DNA of 64,000 nt from Rhipidocladum racemiflorum (Eukaryota > Streptophyta > Magnoliopsida > Poales > Poaceae): assembly GCA_036346355.1 (NCBI GenBank), contig CM070580.1, positions 25,773,374 through 25,837,373 of the forward strand, given 5' to 3'. Below, one piece after another: positions 1-10,611 of the stretch (the stretch's first letter is position 1; every line of letters starts with the position of its first letter). Made by a program: the position numbers and the translations under genes. The notes below the pieces were generated by a model. That model made no database searches. It was not told the origin of the DNA and was given only the letters and a program-made list of their open reading frames with translations.

Positions 1-402
1 CTCGCGGGTGTAGGCCCTTCGAGGGGCACACTCCTTGTTGGAGCTAGAGCCATGGCTGGAGGAATCCGTCAGTAGGTCGTGGAGGGAAGCCGGCGCGTAG
101 CCGGCCATGGCCACGAGCTGCGAGCTCGTGGAGGGCGGCTCTGCCGCTCGCCGTAGTCCGTAGGCGATGTCGCCGGGGGTAGTGTCGACGCGCGACGGGC
201 CCGCCCGCGCGGCCCGCGCGGGGGCCTCGAGGCTGAGGTTGCTGAGGACGTCAGCAATCGCATCCAGGCTTGCGGAGGGCGTCCGGTCCCGGACGGCAGC
301 AGGGACGAGGACAAGCTCCCCCGCCGTAGTGACGATGAAATCGAGGGCGCCGAAGCGGATCCAGCCCCTCGACATCGGCGAATCGTAGTGGGAGGAAGCC
401 AT
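1..402 (-). CDS. Gag N-terminus of a Ty3/gypsy retrotransposon (partial)
   Basis: An open frame runs on the minus strand from an ATG at 402 to the window edge (134 codons, no stop), so the protein is cut by the window. It begins MASSHYDSP, which is the style of the long Gag leader of Tat-type plant gypsy elements. It starts 74 nt after an LTR boundary and just after a tRNA primer-binding site, exactly where gag should start. The frame is GC-rich with alanine- and arginine-rich stretches and no recognisable capsid domain yet. The retroelement assignment rests on position (LTR, PBS, ATG) more than on protein similarity. Nothing in the visible part is broken. Confidence 0.6.
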   Translation of the reverse strand, partial: MASSHYDSPMSRGWIRFGALDFIVTTAGELVLVPAAVRDRTPSASLDAIADVLSNLSLEAPARAARAGPSRVDTTPGDIAYGLRRAAEPPSTSSQLVAMAGYAPASLHDLLTDSSSHGSSSNKECAPRRAYTRE

Positions 403-456
403 CAGGGAGGAGAATGGGAACCCGAAGATGAGGATGTCGGTGAAGACGCGCGAGAT

Positions 457-474
457 CCCCTACCTGGCGCGCCA
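457..474 (-). promoter_or_regulatory. Primer-binding site of the minus-strand gypsy element
   Basis: Read on the minus strand this is TGGCGCGCCAGGTAGGGG, a primer-binding-site sequence common in plant Ty3/gypsy elements. It lies two bases inside the LTR that ends CACCGACA. It fixes the orientation of the element as minus. Confidence 0.75.
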
Positions 475-476
475 AC

Positions 477-1385
477 TGTCGGTGTTTCGTGCACCGGCAA
501 TACGAATTTATGGTCGGATGGGGTCGCGCGCTCCCTCTCCCCGAATGGTCGACTCAAGGAGTCAGAAGATGTATACTGGTTCGGGCCGAATGTCCCTACT
601 CCAGTTCGTGCGGTGTGGATGTATTGATCTTTGGGAGATGGACAAGGGGTGTACAAGCGAGGCGGGCGGTCGGCTATCCGATCCCCTTGATGTTTTCGCT
701 AGGGAGTCAAGGCTACCTAGAAGACTGTTTTTCTTTGCTCTCTTCGCCCCCCTTCTCGGGCCCTGCCCCTCCTTATATAGACGGAGGGGGCAGGTTACAC
801 GGGAGTTGGGAAAACTACGAGAAAAGGGGCCCGCACGTCTTGATGTCTGGTTCCTGTCTTGTCCGTCCGACCCCTGCCCGTCCCGAGGCAGGGTTGGTGG
901 TTCTGTGATAGCAGTCTTGCGTAGTCTTTATGCAGGTGGCGTGTTGCGTGGTGCTCCTGTCAGCCTCGGTGGCTTTAATGGCGCTTGACATTGCCTTGGC
1001 CTCGGGAGCGGGCGTAATCTTCTGCGGCGTGCCAGGCGACGGGACGGGGGGCTTGACTTCTTCGGTGGCCCTTCTCGATCCTCGAAGGAGCCGCCTACCC
1101 CGGTACGGATGCCAGGGGACGCTGCGCACAAGGCAGCCGCCTGACACTGGCGTGGGCCCTGCTAGCCCGTGTGTAGGTGGAGCTTGAGCTTCAATATTAG
1201 GCGGCCGGCGCATGCCGACCGTCCGGAACCGGAGTCCGCCGACCGCCCGGGGTCGGCCCCGTACAGGTCGGGGCTCGTTCCCCGCGGCCCAAGTACCTTT
1301 CGGTGGTGCTGGGCCTTCGCCGTGATAGGTCAGCCCGTTCGTGCTTCCGGGCTGATGGGGGTACCCATGGCATGGGTACTCGTCA
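477..1385 (-). mobile_element. 5' LTR of a minus-strand Ty3/gypsy element
   Basis: On the minus strand the LTR starts TGACGAGTACCC and ends CACCGACA (TG...CA, about 909 bp), followed at once by the primer-binding site and gag. A TATA box lies on the minus strand at 771-780. The rest of the element is outside the window, so neither the second LTR nor the target-site duplication can be checked. The outer boundary at 1385 is inferred from the TG/CA ends and could be off by a few bases. Confidence 0.65.
771..780 (-). promoter_or_regulatory. TATA box in the LTR
   Basis: The minus strand reads CTATATAAGG within a C/G-rich context, pointing transcription toward gag. This is the expected U3/R promoter position of the LTR. 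Confidence 0.55.
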
Positions 1386-1515
1386 AGAGGAGTGATTTTT
1401 TGAGCCCGAGCTGTTTATGGGCCGTACGTTACCGACCAGCGCATTATGATCAGACGTTATACATTATAACCAGCGTGAGGAATAGCCTAATCTGCGCAAG
1501 CGCAGATTAGCGCTA

Positions 1516-1517
<2 letters not shown>

Positions 1518-1561
<44 letters not shown>
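1518..1561. repeat. (TG)n microsatellite
   Basis: About 22 uninterrupted GT/TG units. A short perfect palindrome around 1488-1511 (AATCTGCGCAAGCGCAGATT) sits just upstream, and a MITE begins 16 bp downstream. Confidence 0.95.
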
Positions 1562-1565
<4 letters not shown>

Positions 1566-1576
1566 AGCATGTTTTG

Positions 1577-1741
1577 TACTCCCAGGTGTATGTACTCCCT
1601 ACCCCTATTTAGTTAAAAACAACTTTCTAATCAGGAGGAATCAGTTAACAATTTTCCTTTATGGAATATGCTTCCACCTGTGTAACATCAGTTAATATAC
1701 AAGAAGTAGGGAGTACATACTCCCAGTAGTACACTTTCATT
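1577..1741. mobile_element. Stowaway-like MITE, copy 1
   Basis: An approximately 165-bp element flanked by TA. Its left end begins CTCCCAGGTGTATGTACTCC, and the right end is its imperfect inverted complement (TACATACTCCCAGTAG). The length and terminal sequence match the second copy at 22208-22371. TA duplication plus CTCC termini is the pattern of Tc1/mariner-derived Stowaway MITEs. It has no coding capacity. Confidence 0.65.
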
Positions 1742-3574
1742 TTCCTATATATATACTAGGAAAGTGGGTGTGGCGTTGCCGCACAAGTAAAAAAGGATTC
1801 TGATTATGCAAAATAAAAAAAATCGAAGGAAAACAAAGGACCCACATACTTGTAGGGTTTTTTTTTGGAAAATAAGGGGGGAAATGGGTTTTTTGGGATG
1901 GGATGTAATTTTTTTTGAAGAACTTACGAAAAAAGAAAAATTCTGAGGACCTTTACGTGGAAAAAGAACCTTCCCACATAAACCAAGAAATGGAATCATA
2001 TAACATGAAGAATTTTTCCTAAAATCGAAGTTGGAGTAGCATGACAAATTAATTAATAAGGCAAAATGGAAGCGCTCAGTCAAAGAAGCACAATTAATCA
2101 GCCATTAAAGATAAAAAGTATGTTATTGTTGTTAGAATAAGATGACTATGACATGAATATTAGCAAGCTAAGTATAGGAAGCTGTGCTGGACAATTTGGG
2201 TATTTCCAAAACTCACTATGTAATCTAAGATTGTTTTTAAGAAAATATCAAATCTTGTTGGCAAAGAGAAATAGCGATCACCTAATTAACATGTTCTTAA
2301 TATGCATGCCAAGTGACCAACATATCATTCACAGCATTCCATCTTGTACCTACTCCATTTATGAGAGATAAAAATTGTATAAAATCTGAAACTTTTTTGT
2401 AGAAGATCAAAACTGATGGTCCACTTATGTGAAGAAGCATGTGCATAAAGTAAATGGTATCAGCCACATTTCTCACAACAACAAGCGGTGTAGCAAAATT
2501 CCAGTTTAACAATATGCATTTGTCATCCTGCATTGAAACTCAAAAAACAACCGAGAGAGATATGCAGTTCCCTTTGATCAAAATATCTGAAAAAATGGCT
2601 ATAATTGACTACTGGCAATACATTATCATATTGCAATTCCCAAAAACACCAGAGATTATTGTCTCTGTAACCATGACACGCTTTGGAATCTGGATAAAAC
2701 ATTTGAGAAGTGTTTCATTGAAAATACTATTGTCGGCACAACTGATGCCAGAACTAAAGGTGAAAGCATGAGAGGAAATACTATGCTGCAACGGGGCACA
2801 TATTCTAGAAACATCATAAGATGACTCAAGATCAGTGAGGTAAGGACAACAACAAAATAAGCAAGGAGCCACAACTGAACTTTATTTAAAAAAGTGACAA
2901 CAAACGGATGTAAGAAGCATATAAAACAGAGACTATCAGAAGAGGAGTTAAGATTGGATAAAAGGATCAGTTACAAGGCCACCACTGTACCATCATTTGA
3001 GAGGGAGTAGAGTTGTTATAGAATGATACGTATTTAGGAAAAAAAATTGAAAACTATAATGACATATATTCAGAAAGGAAGGGAGTAGTATATGTGCTGT
3101 GCTACTTGGAGAATACGCCCATTTCTACGATGGCTTTATTGAAATTACTGAAATCTTACTTGTGATGAGTTGATTTCGATGATGGAAAGAACTGTGTGCG
3201 TGCCTAGATATAAAGATGTTGTCTTGTTGCTATTTGGGGATGATTCAGTTCCGTTGGATAGGATAGTCTTCTCCTCTTGCTGAATAGATTACTGTAAGAG
3301 AGGTGTTTCTACGTTTTTTTTTAAGAAAAATTGCACAAATGTTAAAGTTTTCCATCAATTAAACTGCAAACTGACAGTTGCATTGTAGATATATCAAAAT
3401 GAAGTTCTTGGTTATGGGCACATGGCAGGTCGTAGAAGCATCAGCACGTAAGCAATAAATAGTATTGTTCATTTGGTTTAAGCTTGACATGCAGATGAGA
3501 CAGAACGAAGAAACCCATATCAGCTTAATAAGCTGCTACGTAGAAATAAATAACTATAGAACTACATAAAGAGA
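1742..3574. other. Intergenic, AT-rich, no gene recognised
   Basis: Reading frames here are short and composition-driven. I see no splice-supported exon chain, RNA gene, or clear transposon ends. The stretch at 2150-2900 has slightly longer frames on both strands but no recognisable domain. Confidence 0.5.
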
Positions 3575-3582
3575 GATATGGT

Positions 3583-4620
3583 CAAGGTTATTAAAACGTA
3601 AAACGAGAACGAAACGACCCACCCCTTTTTAACTTTTAAACGTTTAAAAGAACGTTGAAACGTAGTTTTAGGCACAATTGTAAAACGAATATAAGAGCAA
3701 AGATATAGTATATATTCATATATGTACCTTGATTTTGTAGTCTTTTTCCATATAATCTGAGACCATATGCAATCTCAATATCTCTGGCCCATCCGGCCAT
3801 ATGCCTCTTTTTCCATATCTCACTCCGGCCCATCCGGCCCACCACACCTCTGCCTCTCTATCTCACCCGAACTGGCATTCTATCATCTATCCATCATATA
3901 ACAGAAGAGAGGGGGCCAGGGGGGCGTCTCGGGCTTGGTTGGACAGAAGAGAGGGGGCCGGGGGGGGCGTCTCGGGCTCGGCTGGACAGAAGAGAGAGCG
4001 AGAGACAGAGAGGAGGGCGTCGGCAGAGCGTCGGGCGTCGGCAGACTGGCAGAGAGAAGAAGAGAGGGGGGCGTCGGGCGTCGGCAGAGAGGAGGCACGG
4101 CCGCACGGGGAGGAAAGCAGAGAGAAGAGAGACAGAGAGGGGGGTACCCGACCTGGCGACGACGGTGACGACGGCGACGACCTGGCGACGACGGCGTGCA
4201 CGGAGACGGCAGATCCGGATCCGGAGACGGCACGGCGCGGCCACGGAGACGGCGGCGCGCGGGCGGTAGCGGCAGCGGGTACCGGGCGGGCGCGCGGAGG
4301 CAAGCGCGCGCGCCCGGCGGCGGCTCGGCGCGCGTTAGGGTTAGTCTCTGCGGCTCTGCCTTCCCTTCCTCTGGCTTGCCCCGATCCGGTCTCTCTACTC
4401 TCTAAATGTCGGGTCCCTTGGGACGTTCTTCGCGGCCAACACGATCTGGAATGCGCGTTTCGTCCCTTGGGGACGTTCTTCGCGTGAAAACGACGCTCCA
4501 GCGACATTCCAGGCCATTTTACGCCGTGCGCCAGAACGCCCCAGACATTCTCCTGCTGCCGCCCGTTCTACCGTTTAAACGACGCTTCAACGTCGTTTAA
4601 ACGACGTTTTAATAAGCCTG
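3583..4620. mobile_element. Non-autonomous hAT-like element with perfect 8-bp TSD
   Basis: The element starts CAAGGTTATTAAAACGT and ends with the near-complement (reverse complement CAGGCTTATTAAAACGT, 15 of 17 matching). It is flanked by perfect 8-bp target duplications GATATGGT at 3575-3582 and 4621-4628. An 8-bp TSD with short TIRs is diagnostic of hAT elements. The 1038-bp interior is unusual: positions 3900-4160 are an almost pure purine (GAGA/GGGG) tract with repeats of a GGGCGTC-containing unit, followed by a CG-rich GACGAC repeat. No transposase is visible. Several long frames across the GC-rich part are compositional. Confidence 0.8.
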
Positions 4621-4628
4621 GATATGGT

Positions 4629-5693
4629 AGACACGCCATGAGTTTGATATAGCGTCTGGATTCATCTCTGTGTCTGAAGGTGGCTGCCTTCAAGTACTGA
4701 GACAGACGTGTTGTTATAACTTTTATTTATAGATGTTATAGCTACAGAGGCAATTTTCTTAATTATATTATGCCTTTGGCTTTAATTTTGATAAACCATG
4801 GTGTTTTCAATGACTACACATTTTTAGAGCAAGATCCTTTGAATTGTATACTAAAAAATGACATTCTTAAATTTAGAAATATTATTGGTGATTTCATTTT
4901 GTAGTAAACTTCAAACACGATTGGTTATTTGACAAAGATGGATAGGAGGGTTATGAACTTATGATCCTCTTTTTTAAATTACAAATTGCACAAATAAACC
5001 TTCAGTTTATGATAATTCTTTGTATATACAATTTTAAGAGAAGTTCCTATCAAATTCACAACAATGTGTGGATGAACGTAGACGGATAGAATGATAATTG
5101 GTGGTTATTCACTTCTATCCTACCAAGCGTGGTTGCCCCCTAAGTCTGCAGACGGAAGCAACAAAATGTCAGCATCTGCAAATGCAAAAAACGGCACACA
5201 AGCGCATGACCGCCAACATGACATGGAAAATGGATCACTCATCACACGGCATGGCAACCTAGAGACCGCGATGAGGACCTGGAAGGACGCCTTGGCCGGA
5301 GCGTGCGGCTACCGCAGTGGAGCACAACACAAACAGGCGATTTCCATTCTCCGTCGCAGATCGCTGCCGCAGCCGACATCCAAGGCCACCGCCGATTTTG
5401 CGAAGGGAGGAGGCCAAGGACGAACGGAAGGAGACCAGTCGACAGCGTCGATCTCCACCTGGCGAGGAGGGACGGAGGACGCCGCGCTAGGGCGCACGCG
5501 GGAGGACACGCGCGTTGTGCGGCGGCCGGATTCGACGGACGGGAAGGGAAGCGCAGCTAGTGATGGGGCAAGAAGGCCGACGGGCGGTGATGGCAGGGGA
5601 AGGACCGGCGCAGTGAGGGAAATGGCGGAGGGGGACACGGCAGGGCACGGGAGGGGAATGTGGGGGCGCGGGGGCGAGCGCGCGGAGAGGAAC
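4629..5693. other. Intergenic; GC-rich tail without recognised gene
   Basis: 4629-5080 is AT-rich with nothing recognisable. 5100-5693 turns GC-rich and contains a 210-codon plus-strand frame (5091-5723) that resembles no family I know; it runs straight into the LTR-like copy A at 5699, so it is at best interrupted. The pre-insertion sequence continues at 18570 (GATCGGCAGGC...). Confidence 0.4.
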
Positions 5694-5698
5694 GAGCT

Positions 5699-6461
5699 TG
5701 AGCGGATCGGAGATGTCGCCTAGAGGGGGGTGAATAGGCGTTTTAAAAATTTGCAGTGCAATTAAATCTACCCGAGCAGGTCAACCCGGAGATTCCGGAT
5801 GAATTGTCTGGATATTCCGGATTGTCCGGAGTATTTATCCGGATAGTCCGGATAAACTAGCTTGAGCACACCAAGAAAATAAATCCACTCAGATTTACAA
5901 CAAGCTACTTGAATGAAAACAATCTAAATGCAGTCAAGTACCTTAAGCAAGCACAGATCTGGAGCCAAATAAATGACACAAGGAGATCGAGGCTTCGCAA
6001 GATCAAGACAACACAAACTAAGCTAGAGAATAAAGAAAGAGCAAAAACCACGAATTTTTACCGAAGTTCGGATTCTTGAAGGGAATCCTACGTCTCCGTT
6101 GAGGTGGCTCAGTCACACTTGAGCCGGGGTTTTTTTCAACCCACTTTCCTCCCGGTGTTGCACAAATGCACTTGCCGGCTTCACTTAGCGTCTCTTCCCT
6201 TCCGAAGGCGAGACTTGCCTTCACAAACGACCGGGGCACACCACAGGTCTTGGTTGCTCCCGGTAACTCCTAGCCGTCTAGGAGACCTTCAACCTCCAAG
6301 AGTAATAACACCCCGAGAAATCGCTTGAAGGATGAACTAGTGCTCAAAAGATGAAATGAATGCACCTAGCACTTGAATCTACTTCCTCCTCACCCAAAGA
6401 TTTGAATCCACACTCAAATTAACGGAGGAGGAAGCTTGAGCTCTTAAGAGAGTAATGAATG
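5699..6461. mobile_element. Solo-LTR-like repeat copy A, left part
   Basis: It starts TGAGCGGATCGGAGATGTCG and carries the block CCTAGAGGGGGGTGAATAGG shared with copy B (18708). A run of TCCGGA palindromes (5790-5855) and the segment from CCGAAGTTCGG (6062) are also shared. A GAGCT duplication at 5694-5698 matches GAGCT at 18565-18569 beyond the right part, which shows that one element was split by the gypsy insertion at 6462. There is no coding content. The TG...(C)A ends and 5-bp TSD indicate an LTR left by recombination. Confidence 0.7.
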
Positions 6462-7093
6462 TGTCGGGGATTGGCTATCTGGCAAAAGACCACGGTACCC
6501 CCGTGAAAAGTTGAGCACCACCGACCAGGCAGTACTGAAAGAAGATGCTCGGGAGAATGAAACGAGCATCCCTCCTCTTCCTCCGAGCATACGCGTCCGC
6601 GCCTTTACTCGCGGCAATACCAAACACCCCCCCACCCCCACGAGCAAGCATGCTCGTGGAGACCATGACCTACTCAGGTGTTTGGTCGGTGGGCCCGGCG
6701 AGCGCTACGAGGAAGGAAGGAGACAACCAATCAGCCGAAGTTCAAGGGAAATCTTACCCGAAATTCAAACAGCGCACGAATCAAGGACGGCGGATCACGA
6801 ATATGGATACATGGCGTGATCCCAGGAGGTAGTTACCTTCTTTGTACCTCTAGTCGTAGTATTTAAACCCCCCTGAAGATCTGTAACAGGGGAGGGACTC
6901 AGAGATAGAACACAATACACTGGAGTAGGGCTGTTATCTCGGCAGTGGGAGGCCCGAACCAGGATAAACCACGTGTCCCCCTTCTCCCGACTTGGCATCG
7001 CTCGAACGACCTCCTCGGTACGTACGACGGGGCTCTGTTGATCCCCCATTCAACAAGTAAGCTCGACGGGAGCCCGTTCTCCAATCGTCGACA
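6462..7093 (+). repeat. 5' LTR of G2
   Basis: Starts TGTCGGGGATTGG and ends CAATCGTCGACA; 632 bp. It aligns along its whole length with 17327-17946. Differences are concentrated in the first half (small indels near C/G runs), while roughly 6730-7093 is almost identical to the 3' copy. Confidence 0.9.
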
Positions 7094-7095
7094 GC

Positions 7096-7112
7096 TGGCG
7101 CCGTCCGTGGGG
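7096..7112 (+). promoter_or_regulatory. Primer-binding site of G2
   Basis: TGGCGCCGTCCGTGGGG lies two bases after the LTR end. It resembles the Asp-tRNA-type primer-binding sites of plant gypsy elements. Confidence 0.7.
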
Positions 7113-7153
7113 ATACGACAGCTTGATTCCCGTGCGGATCAAGATCCTCGAGG

Positions 7154-8888
7154 ATGCCGAACTCGGCGGATACTCGGAATCTTTGTGCCTTCGACGACGT
7201 TGAAGACGACGACATGTACTACGCCGGTGACGACGTGGCCGGCGTGACCGATCCCATCGGTTACACCGAGTCCGGGAGCTCTTCCCCGGACCCTGGGATA
7301 CGAGGGCAGATCCTCCGTTCCCCAGATATTACCCTCGGAGACCACGAGGATGACTATGACGGACTCTACGATGGCCTGGATATACCAGACGACCTAGAGT
7401 TCAAACGAGAGACTGCATCTCAAGGGGATACGATGATGTCCCCGTCGCATTCATCTCACTCTCGTCACGTCAACATGGCCGGGAGCCGTGCCGAGCCTGA
7501 GGTACGATCCTCGGACGCTGCTAAGCGCGACCACTATGAGGCGGCCAGACTCCACCTAGAGGCGTCTTTGGGAAAGACCCTCGCGAGCATACGCCGCTGT
7601 TTAAAGGGAGGCGCGCTTCAGCGGAAAGGAACTCTCGCGAGTACCGAACCCCCGATCGCGTCCCGGAGCGCCGTCATAGCTCACCGCCGCCAATTCACCA
7701 GAAACGAGAACGGCTACAGGCCTTGGCGGCGGTCGTGCGCGACCTACGCAGCTTCCCCGAGCAAGTGGACCTAGAGGCCGTGGGCAAGGTCGTGGCCGAA
7801 GATCTGGAGAGGCTTGCCGCTGAGCTGAAAGTCTCGGATCCTCCTCACGACCGGGATGCCCGGAGTGTTTCCCGGGACCATCACAGACTCTCCCCCGTGC
7901 GCTCGCACAGAGATGAATCTCGGAGCCATGCTCGGAGATCGCCCCAGGCCGCTAACCTGATCCGGGAAAAGCCCCGGAACAGTTCCAGAGCGACCTCGGA
8001 ACGACACCTCTACAATCGTCCGGATTACGAGCGTTCTGAACGCTCCACGACCAAGCGGTCGACGGCACGACCGTCGCATGAAGTCTTCTCTCGACTCGGC
8101 CCGCGTACGGGGCGTTGGGCGGAAGACACGCGCGGAGGCCGCTATGACCAAGGGTTTCACCGCGAAACCCCGAGCTTCGGTTGCCAGGCCTTCACGAGCT
8201 CTCTCCAGAATGTCGCATGGCCGAACAGGTTCAAGCCCGGCCACATCGAGAGGTTCAACGGGACCCAGAACCCGGATGAATTTCTCTCGATATATACCAC
8301 CGCCATCCTCGTCGCCGGAGGCGATGAAGGGGTGATGGCGAATTATCTGCCGATGGTTCTGGACGGAGCTGCTCGCACATGGCTCTTCAACCAAAAAGAG
8401 GGTTCCATACGATCCTGGGGGCAGCTCAAGGCCCGCTCGAGCAAATTTCCAGAGCCGTTACATCCGCCGGAAAGGAGCGCGACCTGGAAGCGCTTGATAC
8501 TGACGGACGGAAAAACCTGCGACGATTCGTCGAGAGGTTCATCCAGTCCGAAACTCGATCCCGAACATATCGGACGAGGCCGCTGCCTGGAGCTTTCAAG
8601 TTCGGGTGCGGACGCGTGCGCTTCACGCGCAGACCTGGAGATCCATCCGGATCGGCGGCAAACGAGCTCTTCCGAATGGTCGATCGGTATGCCAACGCGG
8701 ATGAGGCCGTCCGGTGGAAGAAAATGCTGGATGAAGGAAAGTCGCCGCCTCGGCCCGGGCTAGAAACCCCGCCCAAGATAAAAGGGCTCGAACTCGTCGA
8801 TAAGAAGATCAAGAAGAAGAAGAAAGCGGCTCCCCACCGCATGGTTGCCGCGGTGGAACAAGAACAAACCAGAAAGCAACCCAGCTAG
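7154..8888 (+). pseudogene. G2 gag, frameshifted
   Basis: Gag starts at the ATG at 7154, 60 bases after the LTR. The frame shifts near 7740, again near 8430, and ends at a TAG at 8886-8888. Across the three frames the retrotransposon gag domain is clear: ERFNGTQNPDEFLSIY (about 8250-8300), then DGAARTWLFNQKEGSI, then FVERFIQSE and ELFRMVDRYANADEAVRW (8520-8720). The N-terminal part is acidic and arginine-rich. The same domain recurs in element G4 (45298-45749, minus). Gag would form the particle shell; this copy is broken. Confidence 0.8.
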
Positions 8889-9010
8889 CCACGGGGATTA
8901 ACGCCGAGGAAGAGGACAACCACACAGGCCTCGCGGCCGAGGTGGCGAGCGAGATCAACGGGGCGACCTCATCGTCCGCTTCACCAGGCACACCGGCATG
9001 ACCTACGGAA

Positions 9011-9818
9011 TTGCCGAACGTGGACCTACCGCTGGAGCGCTTTTACGATGGCAGGGTCCCATGCCGTCGCTTCCAGAGCGAGGGTGAAAGCGGCAAGGGC
9101 AAGCAGCCCGTCGAAGAAAACGAAGATGGTATGGAATATCAAGAACCACGTAACCACATCGCGGTTATCTTCGGGGCTCCTCCGCCTATAAATCTCGCCG
9201 ACTTAAAGGACGCCGCGAGGGAAGTGCACCATGTCACCCAAGGTAAGCCGCCCGGTCAAAGAACTCAAATGGTCTGAGTTGTCCCTCACCTTCTCCAAGG
9301 ACGATTGTCCCCTTGGAATGACCAAACCACAGAGGCTTCTGATGGTCGTGAGCCCCACCATCAACAACACCGTCGTCGGTCAGGTCCTCATAGACTCCGG
9401 GAGCTCTTTGGACCTTATTTCAGCTAAGGTTTTGGACGAGATGCAGATTCCTCGTTCCAAAATCAAAAGTGTAGCCGTACCCTTCTTCGGGATAGTCCCG
9501 GGCACCTCGATCAAACCTCTGGGGCAGGTCGTCCTGCCCGTGACTTTCGGCGGCCCGAGTAACTTCAGAACGGAGCTAATCACCTTCGAGGTGGTAGACT
9601 TCAAATCGACCTACAACGCCATCCTCGGCAGGCCGGCCTTGGCCAAGTTCATGGCCGCTTCGCATCACGCGTATCAGTGCCTGAAGGTTCCCGGACCAAA
9701 CGGGGTCATAACCGTAAAGGGGAACCACAAATCCGCACTCAATTGCGACGAAAGGGCGTTGGATATGGTCGTTCAGTTACCCACTCGTGGCCCTGACCAA
9801 GAACCAAAACATTCCTGA
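9011..9818 (+). pseudogene. G2 aspartic protease region
   Basis: One frame (9011-9277) reads ERFYDGRVPCRR and then passes by frameshift near 9240 into a second (9231-9818). The second frame carries the retropepsin active site as IDSGSSLDLI (about 9390) and the downstream YNAILGRPALAKFMA block (about 9615). The family cleaves the Gag-Pol polyprotein. The active-site DSG is intact, but the frame is not joined to gag or RT. Confidence 0.8.
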
Positions 9819-10029
9819 CCTAAACTTGCCCTCCAACCTGGAGGAGAGACCAAGGCTGTTCCGCTCAACGAGTCGGAACCAGCCAAAGTCGTGCATTTGG
9901 GATCTTCCTTAGACCCCAAATAGGAACTCGAGCTCATCACCTTCCTCCGGGCAAGCTCGGATGCGTTCGCCTGGGAACCCTCCGACATGCCCGGGGTCCC
10001 TAGGGAGGTGATTGAGCCTGACTATGATT

Positions 10030-10606
10030 CACTGACAAAAATCAGTCTGACAGAAACTTAGACGCTTTTCCCGGAAAAGCAGCGATCATCCGGGAGGAAC
10101 TCGACAAACTCCTAAAAGCTGGCTTCATTAGGGAGGTCGAACACTCTGAATGGCTAGCCAATCCAGTCTTGGTCAGAAAGAAAGGAGGCAAGTGGCGCAT
10201 GTGCGTCGATCACACGGGTCTAAACGCGGCATGCCCGAAAGACAACTATCCGTTGCCTCGCATAGATCAATTGGTCGACGCGACGGCGGGATCGCAAACC
10301 ATGAGCTTCCTAGATGCCTATTCAGGCTATCATCAGATCAGCCTGTCGCGCGAAGACGAAGAAAAGACTTCCTTCATCACCCCGTTCGGTACCTTCTGCT
10401 ATACGACCATGTCTTTCGGTCTAAGAAATGCGGGAGCAACCTTTCAGCGCCTCATGCAGAAAACTTTCGCAGACCAAGTGGGTCGAAATTTGGAGGTCTA
10501 TGTCGACGACATAGTTATAAAAAGCAAGAGCGCTTCGGGTCACGTTGCTGACTTGGAAGAAACCTTTTGTAACCTCAATAAGCATCAAATAAAGCTAAAT
10601 CCGTAA
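10030..10606 (+). pseudogene. G2 reverse transcriptase
   Basis: Frame 10169-10606 holds the RT fingers and palm: KWRMCVDHTGLNAACPKDNY, FLDAYSGYHQI, the FGLRNAGATFQRLMQ block, and the catalytic YVDD at about 10498. The preceding LLKAGFIREVEHSEWLANP block begins near 10107 in the same frame. A stop follows at 10604-10606 and the connection domain continues in another frame. Upstream (9819-10030) the frame is riddled with stops. Confidence 0.85.
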
Positions 10607-10611
10607 AATGC

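Noticed and set aside
428..988. 186-codon plus-strand frame at the first LTR
   Set aside because: It runs across the primer-binding site and LTR of a minus-strand element and has no domain.
3801..4487. 228-codon plus-strand frame rich in R, G, E, A
   Set aside because: It lies in the purine/GC-rich interior of the hAT-like element, and the other frames are equally open. The composition explains it; no domain is visible.
5091..5723. 210-codon plus-strand frame before copy A
   Set aside because: No recognisable family, low complexity, overlaps the start of the LTR-like repeat, and the opposite strand is open too.
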